64,000 nt of DNA, from positions 930,001-994,000 of the forward strand of contig JAESUZ010000127.1 of the NCBI GenBank assembly GCA_017311185.1, written 5' to 3'. This stretch comes from Proteles cristata cristata. Lineage: Eukaryota; Chordata; Mammalia; Carnivora; Hyaenidae. Positions 9,719-20,608 of the stretch are shown here, one piece after another. The stretch's first letter is position 1. Each line of letters begins with the position of its first letter. Below the pieces are notes generated by a model. It ran no database searches, was not told where the DNA came from, and was given only the letters and a program-made list of their open reading frames with translations. The position numbers were made by a program, and so were the translations under genes.

Positions 9719-11565
9719 TTTTTGTATTTAAGAGTTAAAACAGACTGGCCATAAAGATGTAATGCCTTCAAATGTAGCTAGCTATGGGTTTTATTTTTAT
9801 ATAGTTTTCTGTACAATTCTGAAAACTTGGGTAAGCTAGTTAAGCTGCTTAAGTCTATGAAGAAGTGATAACTATACCTAATTCGTGGAATTGGATTGAG
9901 AATTAAATTTTAAAAATTATTAAATAGGATGTTTCTCTCCATAATGTTTCTTACTTCTTAGGTATTCAAGATATACCATTATTATTATTTTTAATAATTG
10001 CTATAAATATAAATTAAAATAGTAAAAATTTAAAATCCTGAATACAAGAAGTATAAAACAATATGCTTTTATGTTCAACCTGTGTCAATTCTTGGTAAAG
10101 GAAATGATGAAGATTAAAAACACTCCTTTGCATAGAATGCAAGAAATTTCACTTTCTGGCCATATTCTACCTTTGAAACTAGCAAGCCCTTCACATTTTG
10201 ACCTACTTCAAATCACCTTATATTCTCATACAGTAGATGTCAAGAGTCCCTGGACTGTCAGAGGCATAAAATTCCCTTTTCTAAGTCCTTCTCTTCTTCT
10301 CAAAAATGTTACTTAATCTTCAGCATTCTTGATGATCTCTCTCCACTTTTCCCAGATGTTTATTATTTCTTTGCAAATTCACAGAACACATTGCATTGAT
10401 ACTTTTATAACAGCAAGCAGCCTGATGAATCATCAGCTATTTATAGATCTGCATCAAGACAGTGAATTTCTTGAGGATTATTATGATTGACTAATTATCT
10501 TTATATCTCCAATGACTAGCAACAGGTTAAATTAATAGCATGCCTTCATAGATCACTCTCTTGACTTTTATGAAGTGAAAGATGAAAGTATATTATGAAA
10601 CAATTATCTAGCTCATCATTGGTAATTAAAAGTATGCTGTTGATAAAACACCAGTGAGTAGCTTAGTCAGATTATGTATTTAGGGAGTATACTGGGTCCT
10701 GGAGGCAGTGAGAGGTGGGTGGGTTGTGGGTGGTGAGAGATTATATTTTTAGAGATTCTTATAGGGAAGTACTTTAATGAACAACAGTCTAAGTAAACAA
10801 TTTTTATTTTAACCACAAAGAAACAAAATAACATTCAAGGGTACAGTTCAGTTTTATAGATAATTTCATATTATCTAGTCAATATAAATTTAAAGGATTC
10901 CAGATAAGACTAGTCTCATAAAAAAATCAGATCATGGCATTTTCTATATCTTACAGACAAGTTTTCAAGTATAGTAAACTTCATAAAGATAGAACCCATA
11001 AGTACATGTAACACCCATATTTTCTAATATTAAAGAAATATACATTTTACGATTGTATTTTTCTACCACTTGATTTGAAGAGAAAAATTATACCTTGTAT
11101 TTTAATAAGAAAAATAAATAACTTAAGGAGCAACATAAGTTTAAGTTTCATAAAATTGTTGTCTTTATGCCAAACATAAATGTGTGGATGACCAAAGTCT
11201 ATTGTCTCTCATTCTTGTGGTTAATGTTCATGACAACTTCACAGTCCTGTGGAAGCTATCTTGATTTTGTTTCTATTCTATTTTTATTAAAAATCAGTAT
11301 AAAAATGCATCATATTGGTTTGTAACTATTTGAGAAACAGTACACACAGACATATCTCTATATGTAGTAGAAATGCATTAAAGAAAATTTACAGCATCTA
11401 AATTATGAAATACACAATATACTGTGACTATTTTCCATTGGCTCATCCATCTCCATTCTCCACTCTTCTCTCATGCCACCCTGTGTCCCTAGGGGCTTAC
11501 TTCTGTGGGCTGGGAGAAGGGCGGTCCTTGCCTTTTTACTGCTGTTGGATTGGCCAATGAAAAGC
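9719..11565. other. Mostly unique AT-rich sequence
   Basis: No SINE or L1 recognised. 10450-10560 faintly resembles an L2 3' end ('TTCTTGAGG...TATCTCCAATGACTAGCAACAGG'). The frame at 10071-10316 has no recognisable motif. Confidence 0.4.
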
Positions 11566-11587
11566 AATATCATGAGCTCATGATATT
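11566..11587. repeat. Perfect 22-bp palindrome
   Basis: Eleven-base arm AATATCATGAG followed directly by its exact reverse complement, no spacer. It lies just downstream of a TTGGCCAATG motif. No function is assigned. Confidence 0.95.
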
Positions 11588-11726
11588 TCTTTCTCTAGTT
11601 CCATCAATGATTTTCCCCCCAAATAGGTTGATTTATATGACTATTTGCTTACAATTTTCCTGCTCTGTACTTTTACTCATTTTTTTATATCAGCTAACTC
11701 AAAAGTGTCAAAAGTAATTGGTTTCT

Positions 11727-11749
11727 CATATATATATATATATATATAT
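11727..11749. repeat. (TA)n microsatellite
   Basis: About eleven TA units. Confidence 0.95.
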
Positions 11750-12162
11750 GAACAAAATCTATAAGCTCATTAAAGCTTTCTTCTTTTAATGCCTTTAATA
11801 CAGACATATTTTTATAATCAAATGATGTCTTCATCTTAAAATTAGAAAATATAGAAGTGTAAATTAGAACATAATTTTGTCTTTTTACATATTGCAGCAA
11901 AAATGTTAATAAGTTAATTAGCATTTGTGTATCATGATACATCAATACATAAAAAGTTCATTCCGTGAACACCCCATTTAACAACTAAGCATTAGCTTGT
12001 GCTTATATATTTATGTGCATGCATCATAGACAAAATGAGTATAACCGACTTTTCCCTTCAAACTCATAATTAACCAAGTGTTTATATTATTGTATTATTC
12101 TTTAAAACAATGCCATAAAATTGATCTTTCTCCATTTTTTAACGCTGTTCCTTTAAAATACC
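11750..12162. other. Unique AT-rich sequence, nothing recognised
   Basis: No repeat family or coding signal seen. The minus-strand frame 11694-11945 runs through the TA repeat and is discounted. Confidence 0.45.
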
Positions 12163-12392
12163 CAGGTGCCTGGTGGCTCAGTTGGCTCAGTCAGTGCCTG
12201 ACTCTCAGTTTCAGCTCAGGTCATAATCTCAGGACTCATGAGCTTGAGTCCCTTGTTTGGGAGCTGATTCTGTTGAGCCTGTTTAAGATTCTGTTTCCCT
12301 TTCTCTCTGCCTTTCCACCACTTGCGCCCTCTGGCTCTCTCTCTCTCTCTCTCAAAAATAAATAAATGTTAAAAAAATAAAGAGAAAAAAAA
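12163..12392 (+). mobile_element. CAN SINE, plus strand, older subgroup
   Basis: CAGGTGCCTGGTGGCTCAG head, GCTCAGGTCATAATCTC, a diverged B-box region (GAGCTTGAGTCCC), CT-rich tract, CTCAAAAATAAATAAA tail. Confidence 0.92.
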
Positions 12393-12539
12393 TAATCAGT
12401 TTGGTGAGACTGAATGTCATTGTCTGTGACAAATAAAAAATATATAATACCAAATTTAGTTATTAAAAATGATTTTTGTATGGCATTGTTATCGATATTT
12501 ATAATTATCACTGTTTCTTCTTCTTTTTTTTACTTTTCT

Positions 12540-12855
12540 CAATTTGACTCCTCATGAGCTTTCTAAAATTACATCTTGAACATACACTTTATCACATATA
12601 TTCCAGAATCATACAGGTTTAATGACTTTCTAGTCTTTATCAAGTTCAATTTGCATAGTTTTCTGATATGCATGGCTCTTCATTACCTGCCTGGCCTCCA
12701 AGTTTACTTCTCCTTTTCCTTGTTATTTTATGCTCACTTCTCTGTTTTACAAGAATATTGATAATTATTTCCATTCCCTTCCATGTTGTTCCCTACTTGC
12801 AAAATTAAATCTTATTTCCCTACCAAGTTTCAAGGCTTACCACTTATCTTCCTGT
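12540..12855 (+). mobile_element. L2 LINE fragment (decayed)
   Basis: Ordered weak similarity to the L2 3' region: 'CATTACCTGCCTGGCCTCC', 'TGCTCACTTCTCTGTTTTAC', 'TTCCATGTTGTTCCCTACTTGC'. Heavily mutated. Confidence 0.4.
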
Positions 12856-12868
12856 TCCCCGAATAGTT

Positions 12869-12910
12869 ATATGTATACATATATGTATAAATATATATAT
12901 ATAGGATATG
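12869..12910. repeat. TATA/TATG microsatellite-like block
   Basis: ATATGTATACATATATGTATAAATATATATATA type alternation (in parts). Confidence 0.8.
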
Positions 12911-12921
12911 CATGTATATAT

Positions 12922-13012
12922 CTTAACTTTTACTTAAATTCCACTTAGTGAACATACAATGTAATATTAGTTTCATGTACAATACAGTGTATCAACACTT
13001 CCACATATTTTC
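12922..13012 (-). mobile_element. L1 3' UTR terminal fragment, minus strand
   Basis: Plus strand reads TTAAATTCCACTTAGTGAAC, then TTAGTTTCATGTACAATACAGTG and AACACTTCCACATA, matching the antisense of the carnivore L1 3' terminus as also seen at 23865. Only the last about 90 bp remains. Confidence 0.65.
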
Positions 13013-14300
13013 AAAGAGAGTTTGAAAGCAGTTTATAAAACAATAATTCACCTCACATTCACATTGGATAAACATAACAATTCTACAGGAAATGTTAGAA
13101 TTCCCACAAGGGAAAAAGGAAGAGCATTTTATTAGCACCAAAAAATAAGTGATTACAATAAGCAGTACATTTAAATGTAATTATATAATGACATTTAATG
13201 TCTATTAATGTACAATATGAGATGATTGTTAGCTCACAAAGGGCAGGGAGTTTTAGCACTTTCTGTATTTATTACTAATATGATGCAGACTCTATAGTAT
13301 ATGCTCATTTGTTATTAACTGACTAATTGATAAGGCCTTAAATCTGCTTCACTGTGTGTGGTTTCAGCTTTTATCTCTGCTAATTTTGTCACTGCAATTG
13401 TTCATCATCACTTTGACCCTTAATGTTCCCTTTGATTAAAATCAGTCAATCCATTGTTTTGGCATGCCATGTCTAGGATGATCTTTCAACTAGCAGATCT
13501 GCTGTATGTAATATTTTAAGTTGTATGCATCAATTTACTCTTTTACCCAAGACCAATACTGTATCTCCCATGGTTGTGAAATGATTCTAAATGTACACAT
13601 ATACAAAGGCTATGATCCAATGGAAATTCAAACACAGAGTAAGAGAAAAGATTAAAGAAATAAATTTTCCTTATATTTCATTGGACAAGAAGCTATTTTC
13701 AATGTGACTTTTATTTAGTTCTCCTAGGTCTGTAGCATCAGAGTACATTAGTCACAACAGGCACCTCTTTCTTTGCCCATTTTTAGGGTAGTGAAGAGAG
13801 AAGAGTGATCTGTGCCAATGGACCACAAAATTCACATCCTGAAAATTAAAATTGAGTTACACTGTGATCTTTATCCCATGTAAGGCTCTAGCTTTGTTCT
13901 TGCTTGTTACAGAGTACCCTTTTGGCTCCAGATTCACTTTAGCAGACTGGCCAGCCTTCTCCAGTTTTGAACTGCAAGGTTTTTATTTGTCTATTAAGTA
14001 AATATTTTTTTGAGTTATAACAACAGCAAATGCTCAAGAAAAGCTATTTTGAAATTCAGGAAAAAAGAAAAGAGCAAATTCTGGCAAAATCTAACATGAG
14101 GGTCTTTAACTAAAAAGTTTGGATTATATTTTGCTTTACATGAACACAAGACTTTTATGTTCTCTAGTGCCTGATGCCTTTTTTGTTTTTTTGCTAAAAT
14201 TTTAAGTTTTTTACTTATAAAGTCGTGTCCTATAATTTCAAGAAAGAAAATTTTCACAACAGCTTCTAATTTCCAGTTTTGTTTTATTCATCTTTTGCTT
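13013..14300. other. Unique AT-rich sequence, nothing recognised
   Basis: No mobile element could be placed. The minus-strand frame 14015-14257 is AT-biased and has no known motif. Confidence 0.4.
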
Positions 14301-14304
14301 CAGA

Positions 14305-14385
14305 GGATAGCTTTATGTAATGGACTTGGGGTCTGGATTATCTGTGTTTCAGTCCTAACTCTGTCCATTAATAGCTGTTTTAAAC
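14305..14385 (+). mobile_element. MIR SINE, 5' part (interrupted)
   Basis: 'TAATGGACTTGGGGTCTGGATTATCTGTGTTTCAGTCCTAACTCTGTCC..TTAATAGCTGT' (in parts) follows the MIR order 'GGACTCTGGAGTCAGACTGCCTGGGTTC...CTGGCTCTGCC..TTACTAGCTGT'. It resumes at about 14667. Confidence 0.6.
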
Positions 14386-14666
14386 TGTTATGGTATCTAG
14401 TCTGGATCATCTGGCAGAAGAACCAAGAGGCACCTGGAGATCTTGGAAGGCAGAAGGTTTATTTTACATCAGTGGGCTCAGAAGAGATCATTCTCCAGAG
14501 GTCTTGAGCACAGGGCATTAGCAGAGGGAACAATGTACAGCCTGTTACTTCCGCATTCCTCATTAATTAGGGGCAGGTGTTTTCTTGTTAGTCTTTCCAA
14601 CCATCTTACAAGAGACTTTCCCTATCACTGTCAGTCATCTTACAGCAGATTTTCTCTCCCAAAACA
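14386..14666 (-). mobile_element. Solo LTR-like insertion inside a MIR
   Basis: On the minus strand this block starts TGTTTTGGGAGAG and ends ATACCATAACA, giving TGTT...AACA ends as in retroviral LTRs. An AATAAA lies near the middle to 3' third of that strand (AAAATAAACC at about 14454). It separates two halves of a MIR. No target duplication is clear (TAAAC / AGGGC), so the exact borders and family are uncertain. Confidence 0.5.
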
Positions 14667-14740
14667 AGGGCAAATTATTTTTTCTCTATCTTTGTTTTAG
14701 CATCTGTAAAAAGGAGATAATATCATAGATACTATAATAG
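14667..14740 (+). mobile_element. MIR SINE, 3' part
   Basis: GGGCAAATTATTTTTTCTCT, then TTTAGCATCTGTAAAAAGGAGATAATA, matching the MIR order GGGCAAGTTACTTAACCTCT ... CATCTGTAAAATGGGGATAATA. Continues the copy broken at 14385. Confidence 0.65.
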
Positions 14741-15065
14741 ATTTGGTAGTCTAATAATGTATTTATTATGATAAATAAATGGTTAATACACATAAGGTCT
14801 TAAAACCCTTCCAAGAATATATGTCGCCTTTTATATAGAACACATTTATGACTGTTTATGTGTATGCAAACGTACGTATACCACATACGTGATTGGATTG
14901 AAACTGACTACCACTCCTGAGAAAGTCTGAATTTTCAGAGACATTTTTTTCCCAGTGTTGCTTGTTATTAGAGATCTTGTACTGTACCTAGAAATTTTAA
15001 AACAGTGTTTTTTAATCTGCATTGAAATTGACAAAAAAAGGTGATCTTTCAGAGTATCATTCTTT
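14741..15065. other. Unique sequence, nothing recognised
   Basis: AT-rich flank of the nested SINE pair; no gene or repeat seen. Confidence 0.4.
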
Positions 15066-15093
15066 AATTCCTTCATGTTTTTCTTTCTTTATA

Positions 15094-15307
15094 TTTTTTT
15101 ATATTTTTAAAATTTATTTCTAGGAGAGAGAGACAGCGTGAGCAGGGGAGGGTCAGAGAGAGAGGGAGACACAAACTCTGAAACAGGCTCCAGGCTCTGA
15201 GCAGGCAGTCAGCACAGAGCCCGACGCGGGGCTCGAACCCACAAACCGCAAGATCATGACCTAAGCGAAAGTCGGACGCTTAACTGACTAAGCCACCCAG
15301 GCGCCCC
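15094..15307 (-). mobile_element. CAN SINE, young subgroup, nested
   Basis: Minus-strand read: GGGGCGCCTGGGTGGCTTAG, intact GGGTTCGAGCCCC, 3' junction CCTAGAAATAAATTTT. It lies inside the oligo(T) tail (minus-strand A tail) of the older SINE; TCTTTAT-like sequence at both junctions may be its own TSD. Confidence 0.93.
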
Positions 15308-15335
15308 TCTTTATTTTTTCATTAATGTTTATCTT

Positions 15336-15338
15336 TGA

Positions 15339-15372
<34 letters not shown>

Positions 15373-15384
15373 TATAGAGAGAGA
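15336..15384. repeat. (GA)n microsatellite inside a SINE
   Basis: Expanded GA run, from the CT-rich tract of the minus-strand SINE 15308-15548. Confidence 0.9.
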
Positions 15385-15898
15385 GAAGCATGAGCTGAGA
15401 AGAGGTAGAGAGGGAGACATGGAATCTGAAGCAGGCTCCAGACTCTGAGCTGTCAGCACAGAGCCCCATGAGGGGCTCAAATGCACAAACTGAGATCATG
15501 ACCCAAGCCGAATTGGACGCTTAACCAACTAAGTCATCCAGGTACCCCAATTCCTTCATGTTTTAATATAACAATTTTCACATTTGGTGATAGTTACTGT
15601 TGATACAGTGACGTAACAAGACAGAGAAAGTCCTTGCCTTCGTCATTTACATTAAAGCCGTTAAGAGAATAAATATCAAATGAACAAATACATAAATAGT
15701 TAATTGTGGGTTGTGATAGTGCTTTTAACAAAAATAACAAGATGCTGTAATAAAGAGTAAAGGGAAATAATTAGATAGAGATTGTCTAAGTTAAACTGAT
15801 ATTTCATTTTTGAGAGGCAGCCAAGAGAATAGCCTAGTGAACAATTGTTCCAATAGAACTAACTCAAAACTCAAAAATTACTATTACTACTATCAAAA

Positions 15899-16103
15899 GT
15901 TTTTAACGTTTTTATTTATTTTTTAGAGAGAGTCAGAGTGTGAACGGGGGAACAGCAGAAAGACAGGGAGACACAGAATCCAAATCAGGCTCCAAGTTCT
16001 GAGCTGTCAACACAGTCCAACATAAGGCTTGAACTCAACAATCGTGAGATCATGACCTGAGCTGAAATCGGGTTCTTAACTGATTGAGCCACTCAAACAC
16101 TCC
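15899..16103 (-). mobile_element. CAN SINE, minus strand, older subgroup
   Basis: Minus-strand read: GAGTGTTTGAGTGGCTCAA head, CTCAGGTCATGATCTCACG, core, CT tract and AAATAAATAAAAACG tail. The flanks share CTACTAT-like sequence consistent with a diverged TSD. Confidence 0.9.
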
Positions 16104-16366
16104 ACCGCTGCTACTATTTTTTAAGTTGGCTTTCATACTATGGTTCCCATTGGGACTCAAACTTGAGTGGCAATTTCTTAAAGGTGGAGGTGTTACAGTC
16201 AACCAGAGCAAATTACAACTTAATATACCATTCTCCTTTTAAAGTCTTTTTTCTCCCTCACCATGATTTTTGATAATTTTCCTCTCTTCCTTCTGATATT
16301 CTCTCTTTCCTCTTCTCCCTGTAATTTCTGATTCTTGATTAGACAACTTGTCTGCAGTCTTATCTT
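16104..16366. other. Unique sequence, nothing recognised
   Basis: Pyrimidine-rich on the plus strand toward the right; no element identified. Confidence 0.4.
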
Positions 16367-16367
16367 A

Positions 16368-16512
16368 AAATCTACAGTCTTTTTTTTTTTTTAATATTTT
16401 TATTTGTTTCTAGGAGAGAGAGAGAGAGAGACAGCGCCAGACGTCAGAGAGACCCAAGTCGATTGAGGATGCTGTCCGACTAAGCCACCCAGCCGCCCCA
16501 AATCTACAGTCT
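16368..16512 (-). mobile_element. Young CAN SINE with large internal deletion and perfect TSD
   Basis: Body 16381-16499 is only about 119 bp. It has the young 3' junction (TTTCTAGGAGAG on the plus strand) and the SINE head (CCGACTAAGCCACCCAG), but the middle is lost or scrambled. The 13-bp TSD AAATCTACAGTCT is perfect at 16368-16380 and 16500-16512. Confidence 0.9.
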
Positions 16513-16617
16513 ATCCTTTGCATTGAGGGTGAATTTTCTCATCTTGTGTGACTTATATTGGTTCAAGTCATCCTTTGTAAATCCATTCTCAATTTAACAA
16601 TTAAAAATTTCAACAGA

Positions 16618-16812
16618 GGGGTGCCGGGGTGGCTCAGTCATTTGAGCGTCCAACTTCGGCTCAGGTCATGATCTCACACTCTGGCTTCGAGCCACACATC
16701 GGGCTCTCTGCTGAGAGCTCAGAGCCTGTTTTGGATTCTGTCTCCTTCTCTCTCTTTGCCTCTCCCCAGCTCACGCTCTATTCTCTCTGTCTTTCAAAAA
16801 TGAATAAATGTT
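16618..16812 (+). mobile_element. CAN SINE, older subgroup, host of a nested copy
   Basis: GGGGTGCCGGGGTGGCTCAG head, CTTCGAGCCACAC B-box region, CTCAGAGCC core, TTTCAAAAATGAATAAATG tail. The tail continues after 17020, beyond the young SINE. Confidence 0.93.
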
Positions 16813-17031
16813 AGGGGCGCCTGGGTGGCTTAGTCGGTTAAGCGTCCGACTTTCGCTCAGGTCATGATCTCGCGGTTCGTGGGTTCGAGCCCCACGCCGG
16901 GCTCTGTGCTGACAGCCAGCTGGAGCCTGTTTTGAGTCTGTGACTCCCTCTCTCTCTGACCCTCCCCTGCTCACGCTGTCTCTCTCTCTCCTAGAAATAA
17001 ATAAAAAATATTAAAAAAAAAATAAATGTTA
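16803..17031 (+). mobile_element. CAN SINE, young subgroup, nested in a SINE tail
   Basis: Body 16814-17020: GGGGCGCCTGGGTGGCTTAG, GGGTTCGAGCCCC, CTCCTAGAAATAAATAAA. TSD AATAAATGTTA at 16803-16813 and 17021-17031 derives from the A-rich tail of the SINE at 16618. Confidence 0.95.
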
Positions 17032-17660
17032 AAATTTTTTTTTGAAAAGTCCACAGAATATTGTAGTCTCCACAAACCATCTTTTCCAACATATAATTTT
17101 TGATATTACAATAAAAATACTACTGAAAAATATAGTTTCTCATCTTCATGGGTGTCTCTTAATAAAAACATCTCATGTGAACCCTAAAGGTGAGATGATA
17201 ATAAAATCAAGAGATCTTCAGAGATTTCTTTAATAGCTACAGTATCTCAAACACTAGAGTAGTTTATTTATTTTCATCACAGAGTGGAGTTCCAAAATGT
17301 CTCTCTGGTCTTGCTTTTAATGCATCACATGTAGTGAAGAATCAACAAAGGCTTGGTTATTTTCCTTAAAAAAAAAAAAAGATTCCAAATGAGTGAAATT
17401 AACAAAAATTCCTATAGGCAAACAAAATAGCAGAACATCATAAGCACATAAGTTTCACAAGGCAATATGTATAAATCTGGATTCAATTTCAAATAAATCC
17501 AAATGCAGTCTCAATTCTATGATTATCTCATCTGATGCATGCTATCATTAAATGTCAATGTTTTAAGAAGAACAGAAAAACAAAGTAAGACAGTTTTTTG
17601 AGCTGATGTTTTATGTGAGGCACCATGAAAGGTATTTGAATGAATATATTCCTCAGAAGA
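17032..17660. other. Unique AT-rich sequence, nothing recognised
   Basis: A run of A at about 17369-17380; no recognisable element or gene. Confidence 0.4.
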
Positions 17661-17664
17661 AAGC

Positions 17665-17722
17665 TCTGTGATAGCTACTACTCTGGCATCATAAATAAGA
17701 AAACTGAAGTTCAGAAGCACAG
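17665..17722 (-). mobile_element. MIR SINE fragment
   Basis: 'AGCTACTACTCTGGCATCATAAATAAGAAAACTGAAGTTCAGAAG' (in parts) resembles antisense MIR 'CCCCATTTTACAGATGAGGAAACTGAGGCTCAGAG'. Short and diverged. Confidence 0.4.
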
Positions 17723-17725
17723 CAT

Positions 17726-18590
17726 TAATTTGTTCATTTAAAAATATTTAATAAGAACTTTTTATGTGCTAAGCATCTTGGTAAGCACTTGGTTTTAAGT
17801 AGTAAATCAGGGCAGAAGCAACCTCTGTCCTCACGGAGCTTACTCTGTGGAGGGAGTAATAACATTAATAATCAATGGTACTCTTTAATTATAAACAGTA
17901 TTATGTAGTATAAAATAAGTGTGAACAGCGCTATATGAGCCTGGAATTGTATGGGAGTTTAAGAAAGCTCTTTTAAGGAATAGAAAAATGGAATCGAGAG
18001 ATACTTATAGAATCCAGCAATATAAAGAAGAATGGCTGAGTATATTCTAGTCACAGAGAGTAACAGGTGGAAAGTGGCTGCAATGACAGATAAACATGGT
18101 TTATTTAAAATTCTGAAAGAGGTACAGTTGTATTAGAGGCCAGAGATGAGTAAAGTTTAAGATTGCACAGGTAAAACATGCAGTCTTCCTAAGGCAATTT
18201 CTAATAGTATTTTTAATTTTTTTCTTAAGAGATGGGAAATCAATTAGAAGACTTTAAGCATGAAAAAGTCAGATTAACAGGGAAAATAGTATATCTGCAA
18301 TTTGGAGAATTGTTTGGAGGAGAATAAAATCGGATGACAATTTTTAAGACAATCTAAGAAAAGTTGAGAGTATCTTGGACTGTAGGAAAGCAGCAAGGAA
18401 AGTAAATATCCAAGACATATCCATGAAGAAAAAAAATGTAGTGATTGGGAATGAAAAGGTGAAAAATCCAAAGAGCCATTTATCAGATATGACACTCATG
18501 GGTCATGCATGTTGGATTATGGCATATTTGGCATCAAAATTTTCAATTAATGAGGTGTTTAGAAGTTGATGGACTGTAATCATGAACAAA
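17726..18590 (-). mobile_element. L2 LINE 3' half, decayed
   Basis: Plus strand begins TTTGTTCATTTAAAAATATTTAATAAG, then TGTGCTAAGCATCTTGG and CTGTCCTCACGGAGCTTAC, the antisense of the L2 3' terminus. It continues with 'GACTTTAAGCATGAAAAAGTCAGATTAAC' near 18250, matching the upstream part of L2. About 0.85 kb, no ORF. Confidence 0.65.
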
Positions 18591-18934
18591 TAGATAGAGA
18601 AGAAGAATTTAATAGTCATTTAATCTCAAATGACTAGAGATTTTTAAAGGACCAGGGCTTTTAATGATTTATGGACTTAGTGTCCAAGGCACCGTGTCCT
18701 AGAGGCCTTTCATTCTTTACTCAGGCCACATCCTGGCCTATTCTAAGTGATTGACTTTTATTTCTCAATGAACCACAGACCATGTTCATTTGTACACCCA
18801 TTTTATAAATGTACACAGCAAACACAGTACATACCAAAAATGATGTGAATCACTGTAATACAAGAATACAAAGGGTGCATCCTCCTTATATTCAATTTTT
18901 TTAAATTAATTTTAGTATTTCTGAAAATTAAGTG

Positions 18935-19070
18935 TGCCTGAAAATTCCCTTGGTAACTTATTTAAAGTGCAGAGTTCTGAGTCCTTTGTTAGCTGATTAA
19001 ATGTTGCCAGTCATTGGCAGAAAAAAAAATCTGCATTGCAACAAGTACTTGAGTTGATTTCAAAGTCAGT
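18935..19070. mobile_element. Possible MER5/MER20-like hAT MITE remnant
   Basis: 'GTAACTTATTTAAAGTGCAGAGTTCTGAGTCC' and 'AAATCTGCATTGCAACAAGTAC' resemble the paired inner segments of MER5-type elements. No clear terminal repeats. Confidence 0.3.
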
Positions 19071-19409
19071 GGCTCAGAGAAAATCCCAAACTAATGCATG
19101 ATTTTCTCTAATGTAAAACAAACAAAACATTTTTTAAAGCACAAAATATATTTTCCTCCTTATATTTTGACCATAGTCTATGCATGTATTTTCTTCTCTT
19201 TCTGCATATAAGTCTAAGATGTTTAAGAATGTATCACATTTTGTTAATTGTTTCTGCATCACCACTCAGGTCCTCCCAAATAGTGTAGCAGCCAGTTGAG
19301 CAAAACTTATTTCTCATACACAGTTGCTGGGAGTGACCTGAAAAATCAGTGGTCTGAAAGTGATCCATGGAGGACCAATAAGAGAACTGAGAATTTTCCC
19401 CCTTTCTTT

Positions 19410-19458
19410 TTCTCTCTCTCTTTCCTTCCTTCCTTCCTACCTTCCTTCCTTCCTTTCT
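19410..19458. repeat. (CT)n/(TTCC)n simple repeat
   Basis: TCTCTCTCTC followed by TTCC tetranucleotide units with one TACC variant. Confidence 0.93.
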
Positions 19459-20608
19459 GATTTGAATAATGAAGATTTCTCCCCTGGATGGACTATTGTG
19501 CATTTCTGAATTCTGGGATATATGGACATTTAGCATCCATGGATAAATCTGAAAATTGTAGATGGAGAAAGGCAAAACCAAGGGAATTTTATTTGATGCC
19601 TTTAACTCTGCCTTCAGTTAACCCTCCTATGAACCCTCTACATTTCGTTTCTCCAGCCAGCTGGTGACTGGACTTGACTGGAAACAATAGTAACTTAGTT
19701 TTGGACTCTGTGTTGGATTTTTATTACCTTGTGAGTTGTCCTAAAATAAGAATTAGGAATGATTGCTCATAGAATACAACAAAGAACTGCTTAAATTATT
19801 TTTAACTTTTTCTTATCCTTCTTTTCATTCTTACTTAACTAACCCCTCTTTTATAATTATAACCCACATTAGAATGCTAATAAAAATTAGTCTTTTTGAT
19901 CAAACAACAATATACCCATTAATAGAAAACCGTGATTTTTAAAATAATGGATATAAATCTATTGTCTTATATAAATAATTTTATTATGCATATAAAACAT
20001 AAATAATTAATCTGTCAGTGAAATAGGCAACCCAATATTAGATTTTATTTCTCCATAAATAGCTGTCGCATATTTTCATTGTTTGAATAAAGGTTATTTT
20101 CAAATGTAGCATGACTCCTAAAAACTAATTTTCAATAAACGTTGAGTGTTTTCTCATTTATTGATTGTATTAATGTTTTTGGCTTGCAAAAAGGGCATCA
20201 TTAAATATGAGAACACAAAATCTTTTGATATAAAAGAGCACTCTCTTTCAGAAAATGTAAATGAATTATTTTTTTAAATATCAAGATAGAATATAGTTAT
20301 TACAACATTCATGAAGAAATTATCACTTTTTTATTAATACAACTGAGAAGACAACTATCAGTTTTAAAATAAGAAACATATACACATTTCCAAACAACGT
20401 TGAGATTATAAACTTTAATTTTTAAACCTCCATTATTTAAGTCCACATTTGTAGAATTATTCTCATCTCTCTTCCATCATTTCCCCATAATTTTATTATC
20501 ATTTTTTCTGTGTGATATCTCTAAACATGGAGTTAATAAGAATTCTATCATTTGTCTATGAGAAATATCCAAATAAATGTTAATTTGGCATTCTCAAATG
20601 AATCATCT
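19459..20608. other. Unique AT-rich sequence, nothing recognised
   Basis: No repeat family or gene signal recognised over about 1.1 kb. Confidence 0.4.

Larger units (their letters stand above)
15066..15564 (-). mobile_element. CAN SINE (older) carrying a nested younger SINE
   Basis: The outer minus-strand SINE body is 15308-15548 (GA-rich tract, core GAGCTGTCAGCACAGAGCC, head on the right) with its T-tract starting at 15082. The 16-bp direct repeat AATTCCTTCATGTTTT at 15066-15081 and 15549-15564 brackets both SINEs, so the copy at 15094-15307 inserted into this one's tail. Confidence 0.92.
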
